This document shows positions 19,264 through 29,122 of a stretch of DNA of 64,000 nt, in pieces. The translations under genes and the position numbers were made by a program. The notes under the pieces are model-generated. The model made no database searches. It was not told the origin of the DNA and saw only the letters and a program-made list of their open reading frames with translations. Source of the stretch: Candidatus Enterococcus leclercqii (GTDB lineage: Bacteria > Bacillota > Bacilli > Lactobacillales > Enterococcaceae); NCBI RefSeq assembly GCF_009933135.1, contig NZ_MAEH01000012.1, positions 124,001 to 188,000 on the forward strand. The letters are read 5' to 3'. The first letter of the stretch is position 1; each line of letters starts with the position of its first letter.

Positions 19264-20535
19264 TTACTCTTCCGCTTTGACGCGGCTTTCCATTTCTTTG
19301 ATACCATCTTTTGGTTTGCTGTCGCCGGTCATGATCAAGTCATGTTCTTCTTGCAAAATCTTGTCGATAGCAGAGCCGTTTTCATCGATTGGGAATTCCA
19401 ATTTAATGGTGTCTGGTTCAAAAGCCTTCTTAGAAACTTCGTCAGTAGGCATGCCTTCAAGACCAAAGTAGATCTTATTGACTTCATCGGTACGGAAGGA
19501 AGGAACAACCCCGACACCAGCTAAGATTTTAGCCCCTTCTTCACTGGAAGCAAAATCGAGAAATTGTTGTGCGCCATCTGAGTTTTTAGCATTTTTGTTG
19601 ATGGCAAATGCCGTTGGTGAACCAAAGGTAGTAATCTGGCCTTTTTCTTTTTGAGGAATTGGAGCAATCGCCCAATCAACGTCTGTGGCGCCGGCTTTCT
19701 TCTGATTCATAACACCAGCCATGTACCAAGTACCCATGTACATCATGCCAGCTTTAGAACCTTCAAATTGAGAAGCGTAAGTCACTTTAGTGGATTTAGC
19801 TGTACCAAAGTCCATCTGTGATTTGTCATCTTGCATTCGCAATGCCCGATCATAATAGTCTTCCATGAAACCGTAGTCTGGCTTCACTAAGTTGCCATCG
19901 TTTTGCGCAGCAGCGATTGCTTGGATTGTAGAACGCCAAGTATGTTGATAAGCACCGTATACTTCGCCGTCTTTTTTAGACATTTTCTTAGCAGCTGCTT
20001 CGTATTCATCCCAAGTCAAGTTGGAAACGTCTGTGATGCCAGCTTCTTCCATCATTTTTTTGTTATAATACAATACCCAGAAGTCGGTACGGTAAGGTTG
20101 AGCATAAGTTTTACCGTCGATTTCATACATTTTATAAGTTTCATCAGCTGCTGAAGTGTCAATGTCTTTGATATGGTCAGTCAAGTCTAGCAACTGATTT
20201 TTTAAGGCATAATTGGAATATGAAAGCAGGTTCTTCATGGTCAAAATATCAGTTTGATCGCCACCAGACAACATGGTCGTTACTTTTGTATCATAGTCAT
20301 CTGCTGAGATATCGACTTGCTTGACGGTAATACCAGTTTTTTCTTTAAATGCATCAAATAGCGCTTTAAATTCCGGTGTTGTTTCGTAGTTCCAAGTAGT
20401 AATCGTTACTTCTTTGGAATCAGAACCGCCTTTGCCGCTGTCTTTAGTTGAATCGTCTTTTCCACCACAAGCCCCCATCGTTACTGCCATTGCCAACAAC
20501 GCTGCTGCGGTCAAACCTTTTTTCCACATCTTCAT
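19264..20535 (-). CDS. Carbohydrate ABC transporter substrate-binding lipoprotein
   Basis: 423 residues, extracellular-solute-binding family 1. Signal peptide ends in the lipobox MGAC (Cys at about 23), a flexible Ser/Gly/Lys linker follows, then the mature domain beginning VTITTWNYETTPEF and including KNLLSYSNYALKNQLLDLTD and FGSPTAFAIN. Captures the sugar outside the membrane and delivers it to the two permeases. Its place next to a GH88 enzyme suggests an unsaturated uronate-containing oligosaccharide as ligand (inference). GGAGG precedes ATG. Confidence 0.92.
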   Translation of the reverse strand: MKMWKKGLTAAALLAMAVTMGACGGKDDSTKDSGKGGSDSKEVTITTWNYETTPEFKALFDAFKEKTGITVKQVDISADDYDTKVTTMLSGGDQTDILTMKNLLSYSNYALKNQLLDLTDHIKDIDTSAADETYKMYEIDGKTYAQPYRTDFWVLYYNKKMMEEAGITDVSNLTWDEYEAAAKKMSKKDGEVYGAYQHTWRSTIQAIAAAQNDGNLVKPDYGFMEDYYDRALRMQDDKSQMDFGTAKSTKVTYASQFEGSKAGMMYMGTWYMAGVMNQKKAGATDVDWAIAPIPQKEKGQITTFGSPTAFAINKNAKNSDGAQQFLDFASSEEGAKILAGVGVVPSFRTDEVNKIYFGLEGMPTDEVSKKAFEPDTIKLEFPIDENGSAIDKILQEEHDLIMTGDSKPKDGIKEMESRVKAEE

Positions 20536-20599
20536 TTACTTTTCCTCCATATCTTTTTTGATTACAAAGGGCTCTCAGTCCCAAATGCCTTTTGATAAA

Positions 20600-21751
20600 T
20601 TACCAATAGCTGTACCAGGAGATCGACAAGCAAACCAACGCTTCCATATAATAATAGTCGCCCCAAATCATACACTCATTAACACCTTTGTCAGACTTCT
20701 TGTCATAGACTCCCTCCATCAAGATACCGTTTGACTCTGGATGTTTTTTAGTGGTGTAGTTGTCTTTCAGACTTGTCAACATCATCAAGGCTGCCACTTC
20801 ATAGCTATCGTGCTTCGGATCAGACAAAGGCAACTGCCGTGACAATTCCAAAAGACCGCAGGCCGCAATCGCTGCTGCCGAGCTGTCACGCTCCTCGCCG
20901 CTACCATCGCCGAAAATCAAATCCCAATAAACTACTTGATCTGCCGGTAAATGATCGATAAAGTAATCAGCCAAGTGTTTCGCTGTTTCTAAGAAGCTCC
21001 GATCACCAGTGTGCAGCCAGCTTAACGTGAATCCGTAGATCCCCCAAGCTTGTCCCCGAGCCCAACAAGAGTCATCTGAAAAGCCTTGTTGCGTACGACC
21101 ATATTTAGCAGCACCGGTAGTTACATCAAAATAATACGTGTGATAGGTAGTAAAATTATCTCGTACGATATATTTTTGTGTTTGTTTTGCGTGGGTATAA
21201 GCCGCATTCCGATAGGATTCATCACCAGTCACTTCACTCGCAAAATACAACAGCGGCAGATTCATCAAGCAATCAATAATCATCCGTCCTTGTTGCTGGG
21301 GATCGTTAAGGTCGCCCCACGCTTGAATAATTCCCGCTTTCGGAGAGTAACGTTTCATCAATAAGTCAGCTGCTTTGACAGCCAGCTCTTTTGCGGCCTC
21401 GTTGTGATTTACTTGATAATCGGCAATAGCTGATAAAACATATAAGAAACCAATATCGTGGGTTTCCAAGGCAATCTCATGATCCAGACGATGTTTGAAA
21501 GAAGCCATCTGATGCATGATCGTCTCATCAAAATCGCTGCTACCGGTGTATTCCTTTGCCAAAAACAACATTCCTACCCAAAAGCTGGCTGTCCAATCTG
21601 TATTTTCTTCCGGTATATAAACCAGATTCTCGGAAGCCGCGGGTGGTACCAGATTGGTAAATTCTTTTTGGTTTTCCCTGATCTTTTTCAGGATAAACTC
21701 AAGTTCTGACGGCAGCCATTCCAATGCGAAAGGCGTCCTTTGATTTGCCAT
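20600..21751 (-). CDS. Unsaturated glucuronyl hydrolase, glycoside hydrolase family 88
   Basis: Removes the 4,5-unsaturated uronic acid left at the non-reducing end by polysaccharide lyases, by hydrating the double bond. 383 residues in an (alpha/alpha)6 barrel. The catalytic pair is visible: Asp99 in THDIGF and Asp160 in IIDCLMNLPLL; the conserved blocks GFSDDSCWARGQAWGIYG near 222 and WGDYYYMEAL near the C-terminus fit GH88. GH88 (glycosaminoglycan type) is favoured over GH105 from these blocks and the absence of other rhamnogalacturonan genes. No signal peptide: it acts in the cytoplasm on imported oligosaccharides. Confidence 0.92.
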   Translation of the reverse strand: MANQRTPFALEWLPSELEFILKKIRENQKEFTNLVPPAASENLVYIPEENTDWTASFWVGMLFLAKEYTGSSDFDETIMHQMASFKHRLDHEIALETHDIGFLYVLSAIADYQVNHNEAAKELAVKAADLLMKRYSPKAGIIQAWGDLNDPQQQGRMIIDCLMNLPLLYFASEVTGDESYRNAAYTHAKQTQKYIVRDNFTTYHTYYFDVTTGAAKYGRTQQGFSDDSCWARGQAWGIYGFTLSWLHTGDRSFLETAKHLADYFIDHLPADQVVYWDLIFGDGSGEERDSSAAAIAACGLLELSRQLPLSDPKHDSYEVAALMMLTSLKDNYTTKKHPESNGILMEGVYDKKSDKGVNECMIWGDYYYMEALVCLSISWYSYW

Positions 21752-21813
21752 GTGCTTTTTCTCCCCTTTGACGATCAGCGATCATCTTCATATAATTATA
21801 GAAGCTTTCGAAA

Positions 21814-22212
21814 TTACCGATCAGCGTCTTCAATCAACTGCCCTTTTAGAAACCCGTAATACTCACCGTATACGTTTACATATTGGCCCACTTTAAAAGC
21901 CTCTGACTGTTCATTGAAAACTTGGATCTTGGCTTCGCCGATTTCCAAAATGAACCGATCACCTTTTTCAAGGGTATCTCCTTTACGATCTTTTCGAAGA
22001 ATTTTCCCAGTACAGCGAATGTAACTGTTCAATGGGATCTCATCTTTTACCAAGTCTTCTTCTGAATAAACAACGGCTTTTTCACGTAAATTCATTTTAC
22101 TGTTTTTAGTAAAATCTTTTTCTTGTGAAGAAAGTGTGCCACTAGCGGAAGAACACCCGGTTAATAAGCCAACCAATAAAAGTATACCTAATTTCTGAAA
22201 TCGTTTCTTCAT
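21814..22212 (-). CDS. Small lipoprotein, first gene of the sugar-import operon
   Basis: 132 residues with a signal peptide and lipobox LTGC (Cys near 20), then a compact beta-rich domain containing SYIRCTGKILRKDRKGD, FILEIGEAKIQVF and KVGQYVNVYGEYYG, the look of an OB-like or tRNA_anti-like fold. No named family recognised. It is 62 bases upstream of the GH88 gene with no terminator between, so it leads the operon. Its gene also carries one copy of the TTTTTAGTAAAA motif (22103-22114). Confidence 0.72.
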   Translation of the reverse strand: MKKRFQKLGILLLVGLLTGCSSASGTLSSQEKDFTKNSKMNLREKAVVYSEEDLVKDEIPLNSYIRCTGKILRKDRKGDTLEKGDRFILEIGEAKIQVFNEQSEAFKVGQYVNVYGEYYGFLKGQLIEDADR

Positions 22213-22225
22213 GACGTCACCTTTT

Positions 22226-22239
22226 TTAAAACGCTTTCT
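22226..22239 (-). promoter_or_regulatory. Candidate cre (CcpA) site
   Basis: On the minus strand AGAAAGCGTTTTAA matches the cre core GAAAGCGTTTT. It lies just after the -10 of the import operon, where CcpA binding would repress transcription when preferred sugars are present. Confidence 0.6.
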
Positions 22240-22242
22240 TGA

Positions 22243-23445
<1,203 letters not shown>

Positions 23446-23540
23446 TCCGCTCCGCCAGAAATATAACAGAGATCCTTCATTTCAACAAGTTTTGCATAGA
23501 AAAAACGTTGGGAAAATGAATCAGCTTCCTCTTCCTGCTA

Positions 23541-23590
23541 AAAAGGCCCGCTTATTGCTTCCAAAAAGGTGCAATAAGCGGGCTTTATTG
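23541..23590 (+). terminator. Terminator after the LacI regulator
   Basis: Perfect 13-bp stem GCCCGCTTATTGC / GCAATAAGCGGGC, T-rich tail. Confidence 0.88.
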
Positions 23591-23684
23591 GTCTTCTTTC
23601 AGATCGTTCATAAAAGCGGCGCTACCTGAAATACTATTTACCTACTTCAGATTACTGCTTTTTGTGGTGATCCTTTAATCTCAG

Positions 23685-25361
23685 TTAGTCAATCGTGATT
23701 TTTACTACGAGGGCAGCCTTCATTGCCAGATGATAGCTGGCTTTGATGACATACGCCGTCGCCGGTCGTCCTTCGTGATCTGAGTATACGATTTCTTCAG
23801 TGATGATTTCTTCAGTAGCCAGCGCTAGACGGCAAGTTGCTCCTGATTTTTGCGTTAACAAGACTTCGGTTCCCTTTATCTGGGGCCGAATTCTTGTAAT
23901 AAAACGTTCTTCGACTTGATTTCCAGTCGCGGAAAAAGTAAAGTCATCCGTTAACAAAACTGTTTTTTCCGCGGCAGATACTTGCCAAGTCCTCTGAAAT
24001 TCGGTTAGGTAAGGCGTTTTTCCATAAGTTGCTGTCAGATCCAAAGCAAAACGAAGCTGCTCATCTTCAGACACAAAAGCCACTACCTTTGCGCCTGCCG
24101 GTCCAGGCTGTTGGCTAGTTCCATTGATTGTGGGAAGACCGTGACCAGCACTGCCGTTGACAAAGAAATCATATCGCAAGCGCTCATTGAAATAGTCACG
24201 GGTGTATTCCCCAGCACCGAGATCCGTTAGAAACAACTCTGCCGTCGTTCCCACTACAAAATGTCCCACATCCAAATGATTATGGCTTTCCACATTGGTT
24301 CCGCCCTTAGCTGCAAAATAGAAGTTTTGTTGCGGGTCTCTCAGCGTCAACCACTGGGCATGGTCAAAATAGTGGACGGCCTTTTCTTCATGCGCTTCTT
24401 TTACAGCAGCAGTCGTCCACTCTAAATTACGCAGCAAATGTGCAAAGCGGTAGCAGTGGTCAAAGTCCAAAGAACTGATTCCTTTTAAAGTAGGAATCGG
24501 CACTTCCATTACCTCATGACACCAACTGACCAAACCACTGGGGAGCTCTGACTGAGAATAATCGGAAAATGGGACATATTCCTCTTCGTTGATCATGGCA
24601 TAATAAGGAAACGCCGCAATCTTCTTCACCTTTGTCAACTGGATATAGCGGGGATCGCCTAAAGTTTTTGCCAGTTTATCTGCATAATAGACAAAGTAGC
24701 CGAAGCCATAGCTCCAATAAGCGACACCTTCTTCACAAGCGCCGTCTTCTCCAAAGCCCCGCAGGTAGCTTTGCATGGCCGTATCCAAGCGTTTCACCAG
24801 TTGCAGCTGCCGTGGTGAGCCTTTAGGTACGACGGAAAGCACGGTCAGCCCGACAGCTCCGCCTATTACTGAGCTCCAATTGTTTTCTTTTTGCTCCCAA
24901 GCCCAGGGCCGAGATTCATAACTAGTCAAAATACGGGTCTCAAGCTCCTGTAGCATCCGCTCTTTCAAAAAAGGAGAGAACTGATCTTCCAAATGTTCGA
25001 AAAGCTCTGCCAGTGTTGCCCCGGTTTCAGCTGCAAACAAATCCAAACAGGTACGACTCTCTGGCGCAAACCGTCCTTCAATGAGGGGAAGATGTGCCGG
25101 CAACGCCCACGTATATTCATTGCAGACTTCCCAAATCACTTGTTCTAACAGTTTCAACAGTTCTGGCTTTGGGTCAGTAATCATAGCAAGTCCCAAGATA
25201 GCCAGTTGTCGCCGCCGAGCAAAATAATGATTTTCAAAATCGATTCGATTCCCCTGCTGCAGATAGGCTTCGTAGCCTTCATAAGGCAAAGCTTCCACAT
25301 GTCCTGCTTTCAGGTACGCTTGGGCAGCTTGGGCCGTTTCTCTCACTAAGTCTGTTTTCAT
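23685..25361 (-). CDS. Heparinase II/III family polysaccharide lyase-like protein
   Basis: 558 residues. N-terminal (alpha/alpha) toroid with NYYTW-type helices (EVCNEYTWALPAHLP, WAWEQKENNWSSVIGGA), EDGACEEGVAYWSYGFGYF, and FSDYSQSELPS; then the heparinase II/III-like beta-sandwich region with AAKGGTNVESHNHLDVGHF near 355, whose His and Asn residues fit the catalytic surroundings. Such proteins eliminate uronate-containing chains (heparin, alginate and related). No signal peptide: cytoplasmic, acting on imported oligosaccharides. GAGGGGAG before ATG 25361 decides the start. Substrate unknown. Confidence 0.85.
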   Translation of the reverse strand: MKTDLVRETAQAAQAYLKAGHVEALPYEGYEAYLQQGNRIDFENHYFARRRQLAILGLAMITDPKPELLKLLEQVIWEVCNEYTWALPAHLPLIEGRFAPESRTCLDLFAAETGATLAELFEHLEDQFSPFLKERMLQELETRILTSYESRPWAWEQKENNWSSVIGGAVGLTVLSVVPKGSPRQLQLVKRLDTAMQSYLRGFGEDGACEEGVAYWSYGFGYFVYYADKLAKTLGDPRYIQLTKVKKIAAFPYYAMINEEEYVPFSDYSQSELPSGLVSWCHEVMEVPIPTLKGISSLDFDHCYRFAHLLRNLEWTTAAVKEAHEEKAVHYFDHAQWLTLRDPQQNFYFAAKGGTNVESHNHLDVGHFVVGTTAELFLTDLGAGEYTRDYFNERLRYDFFVNGSAGHGLPTINGTSQQPGPAGAKVVAFVSEDEQLRFALDLTATYGKTPYLTEFQRTWQVSAAEKTVLLTDDFTFSATGNQVEERFITRIRPQIKGTEVLLTQKSGATCRLALATEEIITEEIVYSDHEGRPATAYVIKASYHLAMKAALVVKITID

Positions 25362-25411
25362 TTTTTGACTCCCCTCAAAACTGGTCTTCTCCACAACTTG
25401 GTTCAAGGTCT

Positions 25412-26245
25412 TTAGGCATTCTGTCCGAACAATTCAATTTCCGTCAGCGCTGGAAATGGTGACTCATCTTCTGCTTGGATCAACTCTGAAAAGGTCACCG
25501 AAGTTACGGTTCGTTTGGCAAATGAGAAATATTGCGGCTGTGATTTTTTCTCTGTATGGAAAACTTCTTTTGAACCATCGGAAAAGCTCAAGCTCACCTG
25601 TGTCCAGTAGCTATCATGAGGAAAATCATTACGCAAGGTGAATCCGACTTTATCCAAAGTGACCGGACGACCGAAATCAATGGTCAAGGCTGCATCTGCT
25701 TGCCGATTGATTCCCCACGACTGGTAAGGATATTCGCCGTGAGAAAAATTAGCGAAGATTCCGTCGATAGCATTGCAAGCAAAGAAAGTGGCATCGTTTC
25801 TTGTTTCGACATTTGCATAGGCGTGAGGATAAGCACCGTTGAACTCTTTTTGATCGTGAGGATTCAATGCCCAATTGCGATACGTGCTCACCTCTTCAGC
25901 TGTGGCAGTTCGCACACTGAGGTAATGACGTTTACTCATAAAGCGCTTGTCAGGACGGGCATCGATGGCATTGGCTGTCATGCTGATGGTGTAGGTCCAA
26001 ACTTTTTCCGGTAAAAAGATCAGCGTCGTATCCAGTGTTTCATCTAGTTTTGCCGCCAAATAGCAGTTGGCTTCATCCACGGTTACCCGAATCTGATCGC
26101 CTTCTTCAAAAGCCAGATCCTGTGTCGCCAAGTCAACAAAGTCTTCGCCAACAGCAGTCATAAGACGAGTGATTCCTTCATAGTCATTCTTTCCCGCTTT
26201 CACAACGCCTTCTTTATCGAGTATTTCAAGTAAAATTTTCGTCAT
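25412..26245 (-). CDS. Discoidin (F5/8 type C)-like hypothetical protein
   Basis: 277 residues, no signal peptide. The C-terminal half (from about 165) reads AIDG, SWGI, ALTIDFGRPVTLDKVGF, then VSLSFSDGS, the spacing of galactose-binding discoidin domains. The N-terminal half has no recognised motif beyond EEGDQIRVTVDEANCYLAAKLDE. It is the first gene of a two-gene operon with the lyase (50 bases to its start). A cytoplasmic carbohydrate-binding partner or accessory enzyme is a guess. Confidence 0.7.
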   Translation of the reverse strand: MTKILLEILDKEGVVKAGKNDYEGITRLMTAVGEDFVDLATQDLAFEEGDQIRVTVDEANCYLAAKLDETLDTTLIFLPEKVWTYTISMTANAIDARPDKRFMSKRHYLSVRTATAEEVSTYRNWALNPHDQKEFNGAYPHAYANVETRNDATFFACNAIDGIFANFSHGEYPYQSWGINRQADAALTIDFGRPVTLDKVGFTLRNDFPHDSYWTQVSLSFSDGSKEVFHTEKKSQPQYFSFAKRTVTSVTFSELIQAEDESPFPALTEIELFGQNA

Positions 26246-26281
26246 TTTTACTTCAATTCCTTCCTGATACTATTTTCTTAT

Positions 26282-26311
26282 ATTATAGCCTTTCTCTTGC
26301 TAAAATGTCAG
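26282..26311 (-). promoter_or_regulatory. Promoter of the lyase operon
   Basis: Minus strand CTGACA (26306-26311), 18-base spacer, TATAAT (26282-26287). The bases from -35 into the spacer match the guide-like segment at 48129-48143 in 14 of 15 positions (see findings). Confidence 0.7.
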
Positions 26312-26356
26312 CCCGTCTATTGATTTTTTTGAAAATGATGTATAATCTAAAGGTGG

Positions 26357-26369
26357 TTTTTAGTAAAAA
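26357..26369. promoter_or_regulatory. TTTTTAGTAAAAA operator copy
   Basis: Perfect 6-bp arms around a central G, 10-20 bases after a TATAAT (26341-26346) that serves the DUF2264 gene. Same motif as at 22259-22348. Confidence 0.6.
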
Positions 26370-26448
26370 TTTATTTAGAGATTTACTTACCCTTCAGAAA
26401 TTTTCGCTTTTTATTGACTATCGCCCAGTCTAAAAGGAGGTATTTTTT

Positions 26449-28308
26449 ATGGATCCATTCAACCAAGCGCTTAAGAAAAATTCCTTGCATTCCCGTCGTG
26501 ACATGGAACAAGCATTGTTGGCGCTGATTGCTCCTGTCTATCAAGTCATGAAGGAACAAAAGACCCCAGGCCGATTTCATCTCTCCGATTCTGGAGCTGT
26601 CTATGATCGCAGCCGTCAAGATATCGAAGGTTTTTTACGCACGTTGTGGGGCGTTGGCCCGCTGTGTGCCACAAAAGAAAAAGCGGCTGAGTTCAACGAA
26701 TATTTTGCAGCTGCCAATGAAGGAATATTGGCCGGATGTAACCCCAACAGTCCGTATTATTGGGGACAGTTGGAGGATTACGACCAGCTTTTCGTTGAAA
26801 TGGGCGCTTTAGCGACGTATCTGCTGCTGACAAAAGACCATTTTTGGGACACCTTGTCTGTTTTAGAAAAAGAACAGCTTCACAGTTGGATGATGCAGAT
26901 TAACACTCATAAAATTCCCAATACAAACTGGTTGTTTTTCCGCATTCTGGTGAACACATTCTGTCAACAAGCCGGACTCCTTTTTCCTCACGAACAGCTG
27001 CAAGCCGATCTAGCAGCTATCGAGACCTATTATTTAGCTGAGGGCTGGTACTTTGACGGCTATGAAAATCAGATTGATTATTACATTCCCTTTGCACTGC
27101 AATACTATCCCTTGTTATTCAGCGTGTTAACACCCAATCAAAGTTCACCGACAGTTAGTAACTACCGCAAGCGCGGCGCCATCTTTGCCAAGCACTTCAA
27201 AAACTGGTTTACAAATCAAGGAGCGGCTTTACCTTTTGGTCGCAGCCAGACCTATCGTTTCGCTCAGTCTGCCTACTTTGCGGCAGCAGCCTTCGCCCAT
27301 ATTGAGTTTACTGATTTTTCACTGGCAGAAGCCAAATACCTGCTGCTGGCAAACATGCGCCATTGGTTTGCTCAGCCGATTTTTACGGAAGAAGGCTTTT
27401 TATCAATCGGCTATCATTATCCGAATCTAGTAATGGCAGAAGGTTACAACGCCCCGGGTTCTCCCTATTGGGCTCTCAAAAATTTCATCGTTTTGGCATT
27501 ACCGGAAGCTGACCCTTTCTGGCAAGTTGAAGCCATCCAACCAACTTTTGATGCAAAAACTCGTAATCCTTATAGCCGTATGTTGTTGATTCACAGTGAA
27601 ACAGGTAATGAATTGCAGGCATTTACCTGTGGCCAACATTCTCATGAGCATGCCCATGGAGAATCTAAATATGAAAAATTTGTCTATTCTGCAACATTTG
27701 GCTTCAGCGTGGCAAAAGGCAGCGTTCTCCCTAAACAAGGAGCTTTTGACAATACCTTGGCAATCTCGGAAACCACGACGCATTATCGCACAGTTTTTGG
27801 TTACGAAGACTATCAAATTTGCGATGAGTATACTTATGGGCGTTGGCAGCCGTGGGAAGACTGTCAAATAGACAGCTTTATCATCCCTTGTTACCCGTGG
27901 CATCTGCGCCTGCATATCGTAGAGACTAAGCGCAGGGTCAATCTGTTAGCCGGCAGCTTTTCCGCACCAGATTACGGTGAAAGCCTGATAGAATCCATTG
28001 ACGAAATCCGCTACCGTTCAAAAGTCGGCACCATCGGAATCAAGATATTTACTCCGACGGACAAACTCGAATTGACCCGTCCTGAACCTAATACCAATCT
28101 GCTTTTCGAAAAAACGGTCCTGCCACAAGCCGCCTACAAACTAGCACCAGGCCGTCACGTAATTCTTTTGGCTTGTCTTGGTCAGGGGGGAAATGCTGCC
28201 AACAGTCCACAACTTCTCAATGCCCGCTTAGAAGGCAGCCAGCTTGTGTGGCAAATGGGACAGCAAGACTATCGCCTTTCTTTGAGCCAATTAGCAACAA
28301 TCAATTAA
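26449..28308 (+). CDS. DUF2264 domain protein, probable carbohydrate-active enzyme
   Basis: 619 residues. The N-terminal 350 residues form the DUF2264 helical toroid, with DRSRQDIEGFLRTLWGVGPL, YWGQLEDYDQLFVEMGAL, INTHKIPNTNWLFFRI and EGWYFDGYENQIDYYIP as landmarks; the remainder is a beta-rich domain. DUF2264 proteins have been linked to uronate-containing glycan loci and glucuronidase activity, which I recall but cannot verify here. No signal peptide. Divergent from the lyase operon and sharing its control region. TAAAAGGAGG precedes the ATG. Confidence 0.82.
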   Translation: MDPFNQALKKNSLHSRRDMEQALLALIAPVYQVMKEQKTPGRFHLSDSGAVYDRSRQDIEGFLRTLWGVGPLCATKEKAAEFNEYFAAANEGILAGCNPNSPYYWGQLEDYDQLFVEMGALATYLLLTKDHFWDTLSVLEKEQLHSWMMQINTHKIPNTNWLFFRILVNTFCQQAGLLFPHEQLQADLAAIETYYLAEGWYFDGYENQIDYYIPFALQYYPLLFSVLTPNQSSPTVSNYRKRGAIFAKHFKNWFTNQGAALPFGRSQTYRFAQSAYFAAAAFAHIEFTDFSLAEAKYLLLANMRHWFAQPIFTEEGFLSIGYHYPNLVMAEGYNAPGSPYWALKNFIVLALPEADPFWQVEAIQPTFDAKTRNPYSRMLLIHSETGNELQAFTCGQHSHEHAHGESKYEKFVYSATFGFSVAKGSVLPKQGAFDNTLAISETTTHYRTVFGYEDYQICDEYTYGRWQPWEDCQIDSFIIPCYPWHLRLHIVETKRRVNLLAGSFSAPDYGESLIESIDEIRYRSKVGTIGIKIFTPTDKLELTRPEPNTNLLFEKTVLPQAAYKLAPGRHVILLACLGQGGNAANSPQLLNARLEGSQLVWQMGQQDYRLSLSQLATIN

Positions 28309-28593
28309 CATTACAAGCACAAAAAGCTGAGCCAATCACAAAAGCAGCAGAGTCACTTAACGACGCACAGCGAACTCGCAAAAAAAGAACGTTCGTTTTT
28401 CAATAATATGCTGCTCATTTTTGAATTTTTTTGTGTCTGACAATTACAACAGTTTAAGACAAGATACTTCTTCTCATAATCGTCTTTTTTTGCGAATCTC
28501 CGCTCTATCCATGTTCTCAAACGGTTACAAAAACGATTCCTGTTATTTGTGTGAAGTTCTCTTTCATTATTTTATTAAGATTAGTCAAAATCG
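28309..28593. other. AT-rich intergenic region with a palindromic hairpin
   Basis: Holds a short terminator-like palindrome at 28380-28401 (AAAAAAGAACGTTC then GTTTTT) that probably ends the DUF2264 transcript. No reading frame of note in the rest. Confidence 0.45.
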
Positions 28594-28622
28594 TTGAATC
28601 TTTTACGAAAGTGCAATAAAAT
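28594..28622 (+). promoter_or_regulatory. Promoter of the rhodanese-like gene
   Basis: TTGAAT, 17 bases, TAAAAT. Confidence 0.65.
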
Positions 28623-28657
28623 TCTAGCATCTTACAATAAGAAAGTTGGGATGGAAG

Positions 28658-28960
28658 ATGACATCAATTTCAGTACAAGACTTTGCCGCACAGCTCAAAG
28701 AACCATCTGCTGTCGTGCTTGATACCCGCGATCACACTGCGTATGAAGAAGGGCATTTGCCACAAGCAATCTCGATGCCGGCAACAAGCTTGCCGAATCG
28801 TTTACAAGAACTGGATAAAAGTAAAACTTATTTCGTCTTGAGTCATTCAGGACGTCGTTCAGAAATTTTGGCAAGTTTCTTGTCGGACAATGGCTTTAAT
28901 GCCGTGCACGTTATCGGGGGAATGCGTGCCTACCGCAACACCATTGAAGCAGCTGCTTAA
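28658..28960 (+). CDS. Rhodanese-like domain protein lacking the catalytic cysteine
   Basis: 100-residue single rhodanese domain: VVLDTRDHTAYEEGHLPQAISMP, then the active-site loop LSHSGRRSEILASFL and VHVIGGMRAY. The position normally held by the sulfur-accepting Cys is Ser (codon AGT), so sulfurtransferase activity is not expected; a binding or regulatory role is more likely. Start at ATG 28658; TTG 28646 is an alternative. Single gene with its own promoter and terminator. Confidence 0.85.
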   Translation: MTSISVQDFAAQLKEPSAVVLDTRDHTAYEEGHLPQAISMPATSLPNRLQELDKSKTYFVLSHSGRRSEILASFLSDNGFNAVHVIGGMRAYRNTIEAAA

Positions 28961-28990
28961 ACAGCAAAAATGGGAGAAATTTGAATAAGC

Positions 28991-29031
28991 AAAAGCCGCA
29001 AATGTCATCACGGTATTTGCGGCTTTTTTTG
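28991..29031 (+). terminator. Terminator after the rhodanese-like gene
   Basis: GCCGCAAAT / ATTTGCGGC stem followed by seven Ts. Confidence 0.88.
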
Positions 29032-29068
29032 CTCGCCTTGGTGAGCTGCTTTCCATTAACTACACAGC

Positions 29069-29108
29069 AAAAAAGCTTGCCGACGATTTGAACTCGTCGG
29101 CAAGCTTC
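29069..29108 (-). terminator. Terminator of the GutA-AI-2E operon
   Basis: Perfect 14-bp stem AAGCTTGCCGACGA / TCGTCGGCAAGCTT, followed on the minus strand by a T-run. Confidence 0.85.
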
Positions 29109-29122
29109 TTCATATCTAAAAC

